Shown in pieces: positions 54,568-64,000 of a stretch of 64,000 nt of DNA. Each line of letters opens with the position of its first letter. The stretch's first letter is position 1. Below the pieces are notes generated by a model, which saw only the letters and a program-made list of their open reading frames with translations, made no database searches and was not told the origin of the DNA. Source of the stretch: Oceanipulchritudo coccoides (GTDB lineage: Bacteria; Verrucomicrobiota; Verrucomicrobiia; Opitutales; Oceanipulchritudinaceae); assembly GCF_010500615.1 (NCBI RefSeq), contig NZ_JAAGNX010000001.1, forward strand, positions 62,001 to 126,000, given 5' to 3'. The translations under genes and the position numbers were made by a program.

Positions 54568-54732
54568 ATGAATCCTATAGTACTCATCATCCTCGCCATC
54601 TTCATTCCGCCACTGGCGGTTTTCTTGAAGGAAGGAGCTGGCAAACAATTTGTCATCAACCTCGTTCTCTCGCTGCTCCTCTTCTGGATTGGCGGTATCA
54701 TCCATGCCCTTTGGCTGGTGACGAAGAAGTAA
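54568..54732 (+). CDS. YqaE/Pmp3-family small membrane protein
   Basis: A 54-residue protein starting at ATG 54568. Two helices are separated by a short charged loop: PIVLIILAIFIPPLAVFL, then KEGAGKQF, then VINLVLSLLLFWIGGIIHAL, ending WLVTKK. The P-P-L-A-V-F-L and G-G-I-I-H-A-L/W motifs identify the UPF0057 (Pmp3/YqaE) family, linked to membrane potential and stress, though the mechanism is unclear. A rho-independent terminator follows about 30 bp after the stop, so it is a single-gene unit. Confidence 0.92.
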   Translation: MNPIVLIILAIFIPPLAVFLKEGAGKQFVINLVLSLLLFWIGGIIHALWLVTKK

Positions 54733-54762
54733 AATTCCTTCGGGAACCTGAAAATCCCTTTG

Positions 54763-54801
54763 AAGCCCCGATTCCGTATGAACGGTGTCGGGGCTTTTTT
54801 T
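54763..54801 (+). terminator. Rho-independent terminator after yqaE
   Basis: Stem AAGCCCCGA (54763-54771) pairs with TCGGGGCTT (54788-54796), with a 16-nt loop and a run of seven T ending at 54801. The tatC stop codon begins right at its end, so it may also serve weakly on the other strand. Confidence 0.88.
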
Positions 54802-55645
54802 AATCAATTTCCTCCTCCTCGGCATCCTCCCGGCGCCGTTCCAGCCGCCCTGCACCGACGATGGCAATCTCGTAGAGCAAGGACATCGGGGCGGCCAGCA
54901 GGATGAAGGTGACGGGATCCGTGGTGGGCGTGACAACCGCCCCGATACAGAGAAAAAGGACAATTGAGTACTTTCGAAAGGCCAGCAACTGGGCCTTTGA
55001 AAGGATTTCCAGGAAAACCAGGATCAAGAGGACCAGCGGAAACTGGAAAGCCAGTCCAACGCCGAGAACCATCCATGTGAGCAGCCCGTAATAGCTGGCG
55101 GCGGTCCAGAGCGGGGCAAATCCCAGCATCTGGTTGAAGATGATGGAGGCCCGCAAGGCTGCCGGGACGAGAATGAAAAAGCTGAAGGTGGCCCCGAGAA
55201 AAAACAACACGAAGGCCCCCAGGCAAGCCGGACGGAGCAGCTTGAGCTCGCGCTCGTTCAGGCCAGGGGAGACAAACTGGCCGACAAAATAGAGCATGAA
55301 GGGCAGGGAAAGGGCAAATCCTCCCCCCAGGAGCAGGTAGAAAATGACCGAGAAAACCCCAAGAATAGAGGTGTTGATCAGTCCGCTCATCTCAATATCG
55401 CGGCCGCTCACCGCAAACAGGTAGGGCCAGCGGAGCAGTTCTGAAAACTGGGCAAGGAAGATCCCGATCAGGATACAGGCAGCCCCAAATGCGATAAAAC
55501 TCTTGAAGAGCGTCCAGCGCAGGTCCTCGAGGTGGTCGAGAAAGGTCATTTGGCCCTCAGGTTCCGCTTCATCCACCGTGTCGGGCTGTGGTTGATCGAT
55601 TGCTGGAGGCCAGTTTTCGGGGGGTGTGTTATCCGGTTCGGTCAT
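54800..55645 (-). CDS. tatC: Twin-arginine translocase subunit TatC
   Basis: 281 residues with six helices. It starts with a ~30-residue polar, Pro-rich lead, then MTFLDHLEDLRWTLFKSF, the TatC hallmark (H-L-x-E-L-R in most members; here H-L-E-D-L-R). Helices follow at about 42-65, 88-115, 125-160, 172-205 and 212-250. TatC binds twin-arginine signals and forms the translocase core with TatA-type subunits. No tatA is adjacent. Confidence 0.93.
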   Translation of the reverse strand: MTEPDNTPPENWPPAIDQPQPDTVDEAEPEGQMTFLDHLEDLRWTLFKSFIAFGAACILIGIFLAQFSELLRWPYLFAVSGRDIEMSGLINTSILGVFSVIFYLLLGGGFALSLPFMLYFVGQFVSPGLNERELKLLRPACLGAFVLFFLGATFSFFILVPAALRASIIFNQMLGFAPLWTAASYYGLLTWMVLGVGLAFQFPLVLLILVFLEILSKAQLLAFRKYSIVLFLCIGAVVTPTTDPVTFILLAAPMSLLYEIAIVGAGRLERRREDAEEEEID

Positions 55646-55757
55646 TGCGGTGGTTACTCGTTGACATGGAAGGTATTCGGCCTAATTTCGCCAGTTTTTC
55701 TCAGTAATAGACCAACCACGGTTAAGTAAACCATATAACTCGAATCAAGTATCAAGC

Positions 55758-58508
55758 ATGCCAGCTAAAGCCAGCAAAAAGAAGAAGACGGGAGCCGTTA
55801 AACGTAAGGCTTCCTCCAAAGCGGTTAAACATGTCTACGCCTTCGGAAAGAAGACGGACGGCAATTCCAAGATGAAGACGCTCCTCGGAGGCAAGGGTGC
55901 CAACCTTGCGGAAATGGCGGCCATCGGGCTTCCTGTTCCTCCCGGATTCACCATCACGACGGAAGTGTGTACACATTTCTCGCAGACCAAGGGCAAGTAT
56001 CCTGCAGGCCTGGATGCGCAGGTGAAGGCCGCTGTTAAGCAAGTCGAGAAGGAGCAGGGCAAGCTATTCGGCAGCAAGACCGATCCGCTGCTTTTCTCTG
56101 TCCGTTCGGGTGCCCGCGAATCAATGCCGGGTATGATGGACACCATTTTGAACCTTGGCCTCAACGACAAGACAGTTGTTGCCCTCGCCAAGAAGTCCGG
56201 CAACGAGCGTTTTGCATGGGACTGCTACCGCCGTTTCATCCAGATGTACGGTGACGTTGTCATGGGTGTCCAGCCCCGTAATGACACGGAACATGAGCCG
56301 TTTGACGTCGTCATGGACAAGCTCAAGAAGGAGCTGAAGATTGAAAACGATGCTGACCTGAGCGCGAAGAACCTTCAGGAACTGGTCAAGCGCTACAAGG
56401 CCCTGATCAAGCAGCGCACGAAGAAGAGTTTCCCGCAGGATGCCTACGACCAGCTTTGGGGAGCCGTCAGTGCCGTCTTTGGTTCATGGAACAACGAGCG
56501 CGCCGTCATCTACCGCCAGAAATACAACATTCCTTCGGAGTGGGGTACAGCGGTGAATGTGCAGGCGATGGTCTTTGGTAACATGGGTGACGATTGTGCC
56601 ACGGGTGTGGCTTTCACACGTGACCCTGCCAATGGCGAAAAGGTCTTTTATGGTGAGTACCTCATCAACGCGCAGGGTGAAGACGTGGTGGCCGGTGTTC
56701 GTACACCAAAGCCAATTGCCCAGCTGGCGGATGAAATGCCTCACGCTCACAAGGAACTGGAAGTTGTCCGCAAGAAGCTGGAGAAGCACTTCCGTGACAT
56801 GCAGGACTTTGAGTTCACGGTCGAAAGCAACACCCTCTACATGCTTCAGACCCGTAACGGTAAGCGTACCGGCCTCGCCGCTGTCCGCATCGCCGTTGAG
56901 ATGAACAAGGAGCGCTTGATGACTGAGAAAGTCGCCTTGTCGAAGATTCCGGCTGAATCAATTGATTCACTTTTGGTGCCGATTTTCGATCCAAAGGCGG
57001 AAGCCGCTTCCAAGGCGATCGCCGCCGGTCTCCCGGCTGGTCCGGGTGCCGCCAGCGGTCACATTGTCTTCTCCGCCAGCACTGCTGAGCGCGAAGTGAA
57101 GGCTGGCCGCAAGGTCATCCTCTGCCGTGTCGAGACTTCCCCGGAAGACTTGAAGGGCATGTTGGCTTCGGAAGGTATCCTCACTTCACGTGGTGGAGTC
57201 AGCTCGCACGCGGCGCTCGTTGCCCGTCAGTTGGGTAAGGTCTGTATCTGTGGAGCATCCACGGTGAAGATCGACTACGAGAAGAAGACCCTGATTGCTG
57301 GAAAGACCCTCCTCAAGGAAGGGGATTTCATTTCCATCAACGGAACCAGTGGGGAAATCTTCGCTGGCGCAATTGACACGACGGACAGCGAGGTCAAGCG
57401 CGTCCTGGAAGGCAATTTGAAGCCCTCCAAGAGCTACACTTACAGGTTGTTCTCAACTGTCATGGGTTGGGCTGACAAGTACCGCAAGATGAAGGTCCGG
57501 ACCAATGCCGACACGCCTGAAATGGCTGTTTCGGCGATTGCCTTCGGTGCCGAAGGGATTGGCCTCTGCCGTACGGAGCATATGTTCTTCGAAGGCGACC
57601 GCATCGATTACATGCGCCAGATGATTCTCGCAGGAGATGAGAAGGAACGGCGCTCTGCCCTGAAGAAGTTGCTTCCGTTCCAGCGCAAGGACTTCAGTGG
57701 CCTCTTCAAGGCCATGAAGGGTCTGCCAGTAACGATCCGCTTGCTGGATCCCCCGTTGCATGAGTTCCTGCCGCACGACGACACAACCCGTCATCAGTTG
57801 GCTACCAAGCTGGGCGTTTCCCGGGAAACAATCAATGAGCGCATGAAGGCCCTCCATGAGGAAAACCCGATGCTTGGTCATCGTGGCTGTCGTCTCGGAG
57901 TCTCCTACCCGGAGATCACCGAAATGCAGGCGCGCGCGATCTTTGAAGCGGCCGCTTCCGTCATGAAGCTGAAGAAGCCGATCAAGGTGAGCCCGGAAAT
58001 CATGATTCCGCTCGTTGGTTTCCAGGCGGAACTCAAGGATCAGGTGGAGATTGTCCATCGCGTTGCCAAGGAAGTCATGGCTGCCAAGAAGGTGAAGATC
58101 GCCTACACGGTGGGTACCATGATTGAAATCCCGCGCGCGGCGATTACCGCTGACGAGATTGCCGAAGTCGCTGAGTTCTTCAGCTTCGGTACGAATGACC
58201 TGACCCAGACAACCCTCGGCCTCAGCCGAGACGACATGGGCGGTTTCTTCGACGACTACCGGAACAAGGAAATCTTCAACCAGAATCCGTTTGCCAGCCT
58301 CGATCAGGATGGTGTCGGCAAGCTTGTTGAGATGGCCGCTGAAAAGGGACGTTCGGTTAAGAAGAACCTGAAGCTTGGAATTTGTGGTGAGCACGGTGGT
58401 GATCCGGCTTCCATCAAGTTCTTCAATTCGGTTGGCCTGAACTACGTCAGTTGTTCACCTCCCCGTGTTCCGGTTGCCCGCCTTGCCGCCGCACAGGCTG
58501 CGCTCTAA
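55758..58508 (+). CDS. ppdK: Pyruvate phosphate dikinase
   Basis: 916 residues. The enzyme interconverts pyruvate, ATP and Pi with PEP, AMP and PPi. The N-terminal ATP-grasp domain ([33 protein letters not shown]) is followed by the swivelling phospho-His domain with His484 in [15 protein letters not shown] and the PEP/pyruvate TIM barrel ending in CGEHGGDP. A Lys-rich N-terminal extension ([19 protein letters not shown]) of about 25 residues is unusual. A terminator follows at 58542. Confidence 0.95.
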   Translation: MPAKASKKKKTGAVKRKASSKAVKHVYAFGKKTDGNSKMKTLLGGKGANLAEMAAIGLPVPPGFTITTEVCTHFSQTKGKYPAGLDAQVKAAVKQVEKEQGKLFGSKTDPLLFSVRSGARESMPGMMDTILNLGLNDKTVVALAKKSGNERFAWDCYRRFIQMYGDVVMGVQPRNDTEHEPFDVVMDKLKKELKIENDADLSAKNLQELVKRYKALIKQRTKKSFPQDAYDQLWGAVSAVFGSWNNERAVIYRQKYNIPSEWGTAVNVQAMVFGNMGDDCATGVAFTRDPANGEKVFYGEYLINAQGEDVVAGVRTPKPIAQLADEMPHAHKELEVVRKKLEKHFRDMQDFEFTVESNTLYMLQTRNGKRTGLAAVRIAVEMNKERLMTEKVALSKIPAESIDSLLVPIFDPKAEAASKAIAAGLPAGPGAASGHIVFSASTAEREVKAGRKVILCRVETSPEDLKGMLASEGILTSRGGVSSHAALVARQLGKVCICGASTVKIDYEKKTLIAGKTLLKEGDFISINGTSGEIFAGAIDTTDSEVKRVLEGNLKPSKSYTYRLFSTVMGWADKYRKMKVRTNADTPEMAVSAIAFGAEGIGLCRTEHMFFEGDRIDYMRQMILAGDEKERRSALKKLLPFQRKDFSGLFKAMKGLPVTIRLLDPPLHEFLPHDDTTRHQLATKLGVSRETINERMKALHEENPMLGHRGCRLGVSYPEITEMQARAIFEAAASVMKLKKPIKVSPEIMIPLVGFQAELKDQVEIVHRVAKEVMAAKKVKIAYTVGTMIEIPRAAITADEIAEVAEFFSFGTNDLTQTTLGLSRDDMGGFFDDYRNKEIFNQNPFASLDQDGVGKLVEMAAEKGRSVKKNLKLGICGEHGGDPASIKFFNSVGLNYVSCSPPRVPVARLAAAQAAL

Positions 58509-58541
58509 GGCATCGCCAAACGGGTAAACCGATTATTTTCC

Positions 58542-58579
58542 AGCCCCGATCCCGCATCTGCGAGGTCGGGGCTTTTTTT
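58542..58579 (+). terminator. Rho-independent terminator after ppdK
   Basis: AGCCCCGA (58542-58549) pairs with TCGGGGCT (58566-58573), followed by a T run to 58579. The stem sequence is the same as that of the yqaE terminator about 3.8 kb upstream. Confidence 0.9.
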
Positions 58580-58614
58580 ATGATTTACTCAGGAATGATT
58601 TCGGCTCCACTGTG

Positions 58615-59889
58615 ATGGAAGTGATTCAAAAGAATGAAAGTCCTGTTGTGGAAGTCCTTGCCCCTGCTGGTTGCTATGCCTCGCTGCAGGCGGCAATTGA
58701 TGCGGGGGCGCATGCGGTCTACTTCGGCTTAGCCCAGTTGAATATGCGGGCACGCTCGCGCCGTTCCTTTCATTTAAAGGATCTGGGGGAGATCATGGAG
58801 CGTTGCCGTGCAGGAGGGATTCGCGGCTACCTGACCTTGAACACGCTTCTTTATGATCATGACCTGAAACTGTGTTACAAGTTGCTTGAGGCGGCCAAGG
58901 CCCACGGGGTAAACGCGGTCATTGCCTCGGACATGGCCTGTATCCTGAGGGCGCGTGAGCTCGGACTGGAAGTGCATCTTTCGACGCAGTTGTCGGTATC
59001 CAATTTTAAGTCCTTCAAGTTCTACTCCCAATATTGCGACCGCATCGTGCTGGCCCGGGAGCTGAACCTTTCCATGATCAAGCGCTTGCATGAGCAAATC
59101 CGTGAAGCTGGTTTGACCGGGCCAGGCGGCCGACCAATGGAAATTGAGGCGTTTGCCCACGGGGCTCTGTGCATCGCGGTTTCCGGGCGCTGCGGGATGT
59201 CGCTTTATACCGATAACGCATCCGCCAACCGGGGAGCCTGCATCCAGAACTGCCGCAAGGAATACATCGTCAAGGACAAGGACACCGGGAAGGAGCTGCA
59301 AATTGACAATAATTTTGTCATGTCGCCGAACGACATCTCGACAATCGAGTTCCTCGACAAGCTGGTTGAGGCAGGTGTCCATACCTTGAAAATTGAGGGG
59401 CGCGGTCGCCCGCCGGAATATGTCAAACTGGTTACGCGTGCCTATCGCGAGGCCGTGGAGGCCATCCGGGGTGGAACCTACGGGGAAGACTTTGTTGCCT
59501 CCGTTCTGGATGACTTGAAGAAAGTCTACAACCGGGGCTTGTCAGACGGGTATTATCTCGGGCGCGAACAAGGCTGGTCGGGCGTCTATGGCTCGAAGGC
59601 GACCCGGCAAAAAATTCAGCGGGGAAAGGTCAGCCATTACTACTCCAAGCTCGGGGTGGCGGAAGTGAGGCCCATCAATCCGGTTTCGGTGGGTGAGGAG
59701 TATGTGATAATCGGGGAGACCAGTGGTGCCGTCGAGGGTGTCATCGAGATGATGCAGACGGACGAGGGCGAAACGCAAACGGCCCAGGCCGGTGAAGTGT
59801 TTTCAATCAAGGTGGCCCAGCGGGTCCGGGAAAATGACGCCTTCTACGTACTCTCTCCCGTCGAAACACCTGGCGCCGGTCAATCATGA
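58615..59889 (+). CDS. U32 family protein, TrhP/YegQ-like (tRNA hydroxylation or peptidase)
   Basis: About 424 residues from ATG 58615 (a GTG lies just before it). [20 protein letters not shown] and [15 protein letters not shown] open the U32 domain, and the family Cys cluster appears in [18 protein letters not shown] and [12 protein letters not shown] (four Cys in the C...C...C...C pattern, probably an Fe-S site). Related TrhP/RlhA proteins modify RNA; older annotation calls them peptidases. It overlaps the ferredoxin by 4 bp (ATGA), suggesting shared electron transfer. Two pairs of closely spaced Cys and the neighbour favour an Fe-S enzyme over a protease. Confidence 0.85.
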   Translation: MEVIQKNESPVVEVLAPAGCYASLQAAIDAGAHAVYFGLAQLNMRARSRRSFHLKDLGEIMERCRAGGIRGYLTLNTLLYDHDLKLCYKLLEAAKAHGVNAVIASDMACILRARELGLEVHLSTQLSVSNFKSFKFYSQYCDRIVLARELNLSMIKRLHEQIREAGLTGPGGRPMEIEAFAHGALCIAVSGRCGMSLYTDNASANRGACIQNCRKEYIVKDKDTGKELQIDNNFVMSPNDISTIEFLDKLVEAGVHTLKIEGRGRPPEYVKLVTRAYREAVEAIRGGTYGEDFVASVLDDLKKVYNRGLSDGYYLGREQGWSGVYGSKATRQKIQRGKVSHYYSKLGVAEVRPINPVSVGEEYVIIGETSGAVEGVIEMMQTDEGETQTAQAGEVFSIKVAQRVRENDAFYVLSPVETPGAGQS

Positions 59890-60116
59890 AGCGTATCCGG
59901 ATCGCCCACAAAAAGCAGGAGTGTATCGGCTGCGCCCTGTGCGCGGAGGTAGCGCCAGCTTACTTCAAAATGGATGAGGAAGGCGAAGCCCAGCTCGTCC
60001 AGATTGTGCACCAGGACGCGACCTTTCAGTACGGGACTGGATTTGAGGAAGACCGGGATATCCTGAAACAGGCGGCGGACGGGTGTCCGGTGGACATTAT
60101 CCGGGTTGATTGCTAA
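59886..60116 (+). CDS. Ferredoxin, single [4Fe-4S] type
   Basis: 76 residues; [17 protein letters not shown] gives C-x-x-C-x-x-C, and the fourth Cys is in [10 protein letters not shown] near residue 68. This is the monocluster bacterial ferredoxin pattern. Translation begins within the last codons of the U32 gene (ATGA overlap). Its end overlaps the end of sufT on the other strand by 4 bp (60113-60116). It likely delivers electrons to the U32 protein or other Fe-S enzymes. Confidence 0.9.
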   Translation: MKRIRIAHKKQECIGCALCAEVAPAYFKMDEEGEAQLVQIVHQDATFQYGTGFEEDRDILKQAADGCPVDIIRVDC

Positions 60117-60667
60117 ATCAGCCCCAATTCCATTTTGCCTTCTTCGGAAATCATATCCTGGTGCCACGGGGGATCCCAGACGATATCCACCTTTGCCTCG
60201 GCAACACCCGGGACCTGCTCAACCTTGTATTTGGCGTCCTGCGCAATGGCTGGACCCATGCCACAACCGGGGGCCGTCAAGGTCATGTTGACTTCGACAA
60301 AATAGAGGCTTGTGCCGGGATCCTGGCGGATCTCCATTGAGTAGACCAGGCCGAGGTCCACAATATTCACCGGAATTTCCGGGTCATAGACCTTTTTCAG
60401 CGCTTCCCAGACGCGCTCGTCACTCGGTGGACGGGCGTGGGCTTCCGCATCATCGGTCGTTGCTTCAGGCTCTTCCGGCAATTCCTCACCGATAGCATCC
60501 GCTTCGCTTCCGCGGATCTGTGCCATTCCACCCTCCCAAGTGACGGTGAAATTCCCACCCAGCCGATGGGTAATGGAGACAACCGTCCCCGAAGGGATGG
60601 TCACCTGGTCCCCGTAAGGAACAATTGTAGCGGTAATATCGCGACTGACGGTACGTTGTGAATCCAT
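60113..60667 (-). CDS. sufT: SUF system Fe-S assembly protein SufT (MIP18/DUF59 domain)
   Basis: 184 residues in two parts. A ~60-residue beta-rich N-terminus ([20 protein letters not shown]) is followed by a Glu-rich linker and then the DUF59 domain from about residue 83: [34 protein letters not shown] with the conserved Cys, and [19 protein letters not shown]. SufT helps mature Fe-S proteins. It is the last gene of the suf operon here, 29 bp after sufD. Confidence 0.92.
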   Translation of the reverse strand: MDSQRTVSRDITATIVPYGDQVTIPSGTVVSITHRLGGNFTVTWEGGMAQIRGSEADAIGEELPEEPEATTDDAEAHARPPSDERVWEALKKVYDPEIPVNIVDLGLVYSMEIRQDPGTSLYFVEVNMTLTAPGCGMGPAIAQDAKYKVEQVPGVAEAKVDIVWDPPWHQDMISEEGKMELGLI

Positions 60668-60696
60668 AATGTCTGGGTAATCAGAAAGAGTCTGGT

Positions 60697-62025
60697 TTAA
60701 CCGGCGAATTTCATTTGTACGAGTTCCCGTGCATAACTGACAAGCTCGGGGTTATCCAGCTTGACAATAATCTCCTCGAAATAACCAAAGAGCATCAACT
60801 CCTGTGCTTTCATCCGTGGGATTCCCCTGGCGAGAAAGTAGAACAATTCCGACTCATCAATCCTGCCAGTTGTCGCGCCATGCGAGCACTTGACGTCATT
60901 GGCCTTGATCTCGAGCCCCGGAAGTGAATTTGCCTCAACGTCCTCACTCATCATGAGATTGTTGTTGGTCTGGTAGGCATCTGTCTGCTGGGCATCCTCC
61001 TCGACAATGATCAAGCCAGAGAAAATGGTCCTGGATTTGTCCATGAGGGCGTTCTTGAAAAGCAGGTCACTGCGGCTGTTTGGCGCAATGTGCGTCTGGA
61101 GGGTCCGTTGATCGAATTCCTGTGATCCATTGGGGACATTCAGGGCGTGCATTTCGACATTGCTTCCAGAGCCAAAGATCTTGCCGTGGATTTCCTGTCG
61201 GGCCTGCGCACTGCCGACATTAATCAGCGTACTCTTGGCCTCGGTGTTTCCTTGCGCATTGTTTGTATTCAGTTGGAAACTGAGCGTATTCAAATTCCAA
61301 TTTTGAACAATAGTGTGGCTTGGCTTGGCTCCGTCCTCCGCGTAGAGGTGGGCATTTGCGACCACGAGGTGACTGGAATCCTCATTTGCACACTCCTGGA
61401 ATTCAATCAGGTTCGCCTTGGAATTGCGGCCTGTGATAAAGAGGGTGTGCGGGAAAATTGTTCCCTTGTCCTTCAAGGCCCAGTTGTAGACGACGAACGG
61501 ATCCTTGATCTCGACATCGTCCGGCACATAGAGAAAGACCCCGTTTCGCAGAAGGGCCACGTGCAGAGCCTCGAATTTCTCCGAGCCCAGTTCCGGGGAT
61601 TGCTGCATGAAGTATTTCTGCACCAGCTCCGGGTGTTTCACAATGGCGTCAACGAGAGTCGTGAAGATCACTCCTTTCCCGGCAAGGCTTTCCTCAAGAT
61701 AAACCGGGCTGACTTGTGAATCGTCGACCAGAATAATTCTTCCGGAAACATTCTGGAAGCGTTTCGACTTATCAACAATATCCGCCGCATCGGGAGCGCC
61801 GCCCGTGACAGCCTCAAAGCGGTCCATCTCGCGGATCCGCTTGAGGTTGGCAAAGCGCCACTTCTCGTTGGTGCGGACAGGCATGGGAAGTTCAAGATAG
61901 CGCGACCATTCCGCCCGCTGGCGATCGCGGAACCAGTCGACATCTATTCCGGAAAGCTCCTGATGGATTTTGAATACTTCCGGATCGTCCAGTGTTGGAT
62001 TTGGCATAGTGAGTGTTTCAGACAT
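60697..62025 (-). CDS. sufD: Fe-S cluster assembly protein SufD
   Basis: 442 residues of the SufB/SufD fold (right-handed beta-helix core). SufD forms a SufBC2D scaffold for cluster building. The C-terminal part has the conserved [20 protein letters not shown] and [13 protein letters not shown]; the N-terminal [19 protein letters not shown] is the usual SufD lead. The gene is 33 bp after sufB. Confidence 0.95.
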   Translation of the reverse strand: MSETLTMPNPTLDDPEVFKIHQELSGIDVDWFRDRQRAEWSRYLELPMPVRTNEKWRFANLKRIREMDRFEAVTGGAPDAADIVDKSKRFQNVSGRIILVDDSQVSPVYLEESLAGKGVIFTTLVDAIVKHPELVQKYFMQQSPELGSEKFEALHVALLRNGVFLYVPDDVEIKDPFVVYNWALKDKGTIFPHTLFITGRNSKANLIEFQECANEDSSHLVVANAHLYAEDGAKPSHTIVQNWNLNTLSFQLNTNNAQGNTEAKSTLINVGSAQARQEIHGKIFGSGSNVEMHALNVPNGSQEFDQRTLQTHIAPNSRSDLLFKNALMDKSRTIFSGLIIVEEDAQQTDAYQTNNNLMMSEDVEANSLPGLEIKANDVKCSHGATTGRIDESELFYFLARGIPRMKAQELMLFGYFEEIIVKLDNPELVSYARELVQMKFAG

Positions 62026-62058
62026 GATGTGTCGTTATAAATTGGTTACAAAATTCTA

Positions 62059-63465
62059 TTAACCGACCGAGCCTTCCATCTCGAGATCGATAAGGCGCTT
62101 CAACTCGACGGAGTACTCCATCGGGAATTCCCGAATCAGGTCATTGACAAATCCGTTCACGGCCAGGCTCATGGCTTCGTCCTCGGGGATCCCCCGTTGC
62201 ATCATGTAGAAGATCTGTTCGGCGCTGACCTTTGAAACGCTTGCCTCGTGCTGGACCGTGCTCTGGTTGCCCCGAACGGTGATGGCGGGGTAGGTGTCCG
62301 TGCGCGAATTTGAGTTAATCAATAAGGCATCGCACTCCGTGTTGTTCTTACAGTTCTTCAAGTTGCGCGGAATGTTGACCACGCCCCGGTAGGTTGACCT
62401 GCCCTCGCCAATTGAGATCGACTTGGAAATGATGTTTGAGGTCGTGTTGTCCGCGGCGTGAATCATCTTCGCACCCGTATCCTGGTGTTGGCCGTCGTGG
62501 GCAAGGGCGATCGAAAGGACCTCCCCGCGCGCTCCTGGACCGCGCATGACCACACCCGGGTACTTCATCGTCAGGCGGCTGCCGATGTTACAGTCGATCC
62601 ATTTGATTTCGGCATCGTCCATTGCCATGCCGCGCTTGGTGACAAGGTTGAAGACATTGGCAGACCAATTCTGCACCGTGATGTATTGGATTTTCGCACC
62701 CTTGAGGGCAACCAATTCGACCACGGCTGAGTGCAGGGTGGAAGTCTCGAATTTGGGAGCGGTACAGCCCTCCATGTAAGTGACCTCGGCGCCTTCATCG
62801 GCAATAATCAGTGTTCGCTCAAACTGTCCGAAGTTTTCCGCATTGATTCGAAAATACGCTTGAAGCGGTTGCTTCACCTTCACCCCCGGAGGGATATAGA
62901 TAAATGATCCGCCGGAGAAGACTGCGCTGTTGAGCGCACTGAACTTGTTGTCGCCGATGGGAATGACCTTCCCGAACCACTTGCGGAATATTTCCGGGTG
63001 GTCCCTGAGCGCTTCGGTCGGCCCGGTGAAGATTACGCCCTGCTCGGAGAGGTCCTCCTTCATGTTGGAGTAGGAGGCTTCCGAATCAAACTGGGCCTCG
63101 ACGCCGGCAAGATAGGCACGCTCTTTTTCCGGAATGCCGAGGCGCTCGAAAGTCTTCTTGATATCGTCCGGAACCTCATCCCAGGTGCGGGACGGGCGTT
63201 GCCCTTTGGAAAGGTAGTAACGGATCTTGTCGTAATCGATTGAGTTCAGGTCATCGGATGCCCAATGGGTCGGCACCGGCTTGTCCTGAAAAATCTTCAA
63301 CGCCTTCATGCGGAATTCCTTCACCCAGTCTCCCTCCCCCTTGACTTTACAGATGTAATCAATGGTGGATTCATTCAGGCCGACTCCGGCATCAAATTCG
63401 TATGTTGTATCGTAGTGAAAATCCCCTACGTCTCTTTCGACGTTCAGGTCGGGTGTGGTACTCAT
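62059..63465 (-). CDS. sufB: Fe-S cluster assembly protein SufB
   Basis: 468 residues. SufB is the main scaffold subunit on which Fe-S clusters form. [40 protein letters not shown] and the [19 protein letters not shown] segment are family blocks, and Cys residues occur at the expected scaffold region ([14 protein letters not shown]). Upstream of the ATG is a good ribosome site (AAAGGAAAG). It follows sufC after 25 bp. Confidence 0.96.
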   Translation of the reverse strand: MSTTPDLNVERDVGDFHYDTTYEFDAGVGLNESTIDYICKVKGEGDWVKEFRMKALKIFQDKPVPTHWASDDLNSIDYDKIRYYLSKGQRPSRTWDEVPDDIKKTFERLGIPEKERAYLAGVEAQFDSEASYSNMKEDLSEQGVIFTGPTEALRDHPEIFRKWFGKVIPIGDNKFSALNSAVFSGGSFIYIPPGVKVKQPLQAYFRINAENFGQFERTLIIADEGAEVTYMEGCTAPKFETSTLHSAVVELVALKGAKIQYITVQNWSANVFNLVTKRGMAMDDAEIKWIDCNIGSRLTMKYPGVVMRGPGARGEVLSIALAHDGQHQDTGAKMIHAADNTTSNIISKSISIGEGRSTYRGVVNIPRNLKNCKNNTECDALLINSNSRTDTYPAITVRGNQSTVQHEASVSKVSAEQIFYMMQRGIPEDEAMSLAVNGFVNDLIREFPMEYSVELKRLIDLEMEGSVG

Positions 63466-63490
63466 GGTGTTATCTTTCCTTTAAATGGTG

Positions 63491-64000
63491 TTAAGCTGTG
63501 ACAGCATCAAAGTCCTTGACCCAGTCATACCCCTGCGATTCCAGCTTCTCGGCCAGCTCGGGCCCACCGCTTTCCACAATCCGCCCGTCGAACATGACGT
63601 GCACCTTGTCCGGCACGATGTAGTTGAGGAGGCGCTGGTAGTGTGTGATGAGAAGGACACCCAATTCCGGGCCGCGCATGGCGTTCACTCCTTCGGCGAC
63701 AATCTTCAGGGCATCGATGTCGAGACCGCTGTCTGTTTCATCGAGGACCGCATACTTTGGCTTCAGCATTGCCATTTGGAGAATTTCACAGCGTTTCTTT
63801 TCCCCGCCGGAAAATCCCTCGTTGACCGAGCGGCTGGTGAAGGCCCGGTCGATTTTCAGGAGATCCATTTCTTCGTATAATTCCTTGTAGAAGTCGGGTG
63901 CGCTGAGCTTTTGGCCATCTTCCAGCCGAGCTGAACGGGCCGCGCGAATAAAATTGGCGATGCTCACGCCCGGTATCTCACTGGGATACTGAAAAGCCAT
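63491..64000 (-). CDS. sufC: Fe-S assembly ATPase SufC (C-terminal part; 5' end beyond window)
   Basis: 169 residues of the ABC-type ATPase of the SUF system, entering from the right edge. The signature motif FSGGEKKR is near residue 69, Walker [16 protein letters not shown] follows, and the H-loop [11 protein letters not shown] is present. Walker A lies outside the window. The Met at 64000 is internal to the gene, not its start. The minus-strand order is sufC-sufB-sufD-sufT. Confidence 0.94.
   Translation of the reverse strand: MAFQYPSEIPGVSIANFIRAARSARLEDGQKLSAPDFYKELYEEMDLLKIDRAFTSRSVNEGFSGGEKKRCEILQMAMLKPKYAVLDETDSGLDIDALKIVAEGVNAMRGPELGVLLITHYQRLLNYIVPDKVHVMFDGRIVESGGPELAEKLESQGYDWVKDFDAVTA

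Overview
The window reads as a chromosomal segment of a Verrucomicrobiota bacterium, most likely a marine member of the Opitutae/Puniceicoccales type. This is inferred from gene content, not from a marker gene: alternative complex III joined to a cbb3 oxidase, a secreted sulfatase with putative-Ig modules, a giant LEPR-XLL/RTX protein, a SUF Fe-S system, PPDK, and REP-like GC-rich palindromes. Base composition is moderately GC-rich.

Layout. 1-4.4 kb: a respiratory operon on the + strand (end of actF, a one-helix protein, ccoS, then the cbb3 core ccoN, ccoO and a mono-haem ccoP-like gene). 4.4-8.2 kb: minus-strand housekeeping genes (membrane zinc metallopeptidase, pyrE, comM/yifB) and a decayed PIN-domain remnant. 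8.2-12.4 kb: a secreted FGE-fold protein lacking the catalytic cysteines converges on a large multidomain sulfatase. 12.7-41.1 kb: one uninterrupted 28.4-kb ORF (9,476 codons) for a giant surface or secreted protein. Its layers are a LEPR-XLL N-terminus, a very long Ala/Gly/Val-rich repeat region with two kinds of inserted module, a haemagglutinin-like beta region, Calx-beta-like repeats, a long RTX calcium-binding region, twin concanavalin-like domains and a duplicated short C-terminal motif. 41.2-42.2 kb: a DUF4870 protein and a GIY-YIG nuclease bracketed by exact 22-bp direct repeats, the right copy abutting a tRNA-Ala gene. 42.5-48.3 kb: a tripartite RND efflux operon. 48.4-60.1 kb: metabolic and translation genes (gnd, an MFS transporter, argH, metG, a YqaE/Pmp3 peptide, tatC, ppdK, a U32 protein and a ferredoxin). 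60.1-64 kb: a SUF operon, sufC-sufB-sufD-sufT on the minus strand, with sufC cut by the window end.

How the parts fit. ActF feeds electrons from quinol to a periplasmic carrier and the cbb3 oxidase burns them on O2; the overlapping genes suggest co-expression. The U32 protein and ferredoxin share an ATGA overlap and sit tail to tail with the SUF operon, forming a local Fe-S neighbourhood. The giant protein has RTX repeats but no recognisable type I ABC exporter in the window, so its export route is unknown. Its start codon is also non-canonical. The most unusual items are the giant gene's internal architecture (a diverged ~2.7-kb duplication and several recurring modules that I cannot name) and the repeat/GIY-YIG/tRNA cassette.
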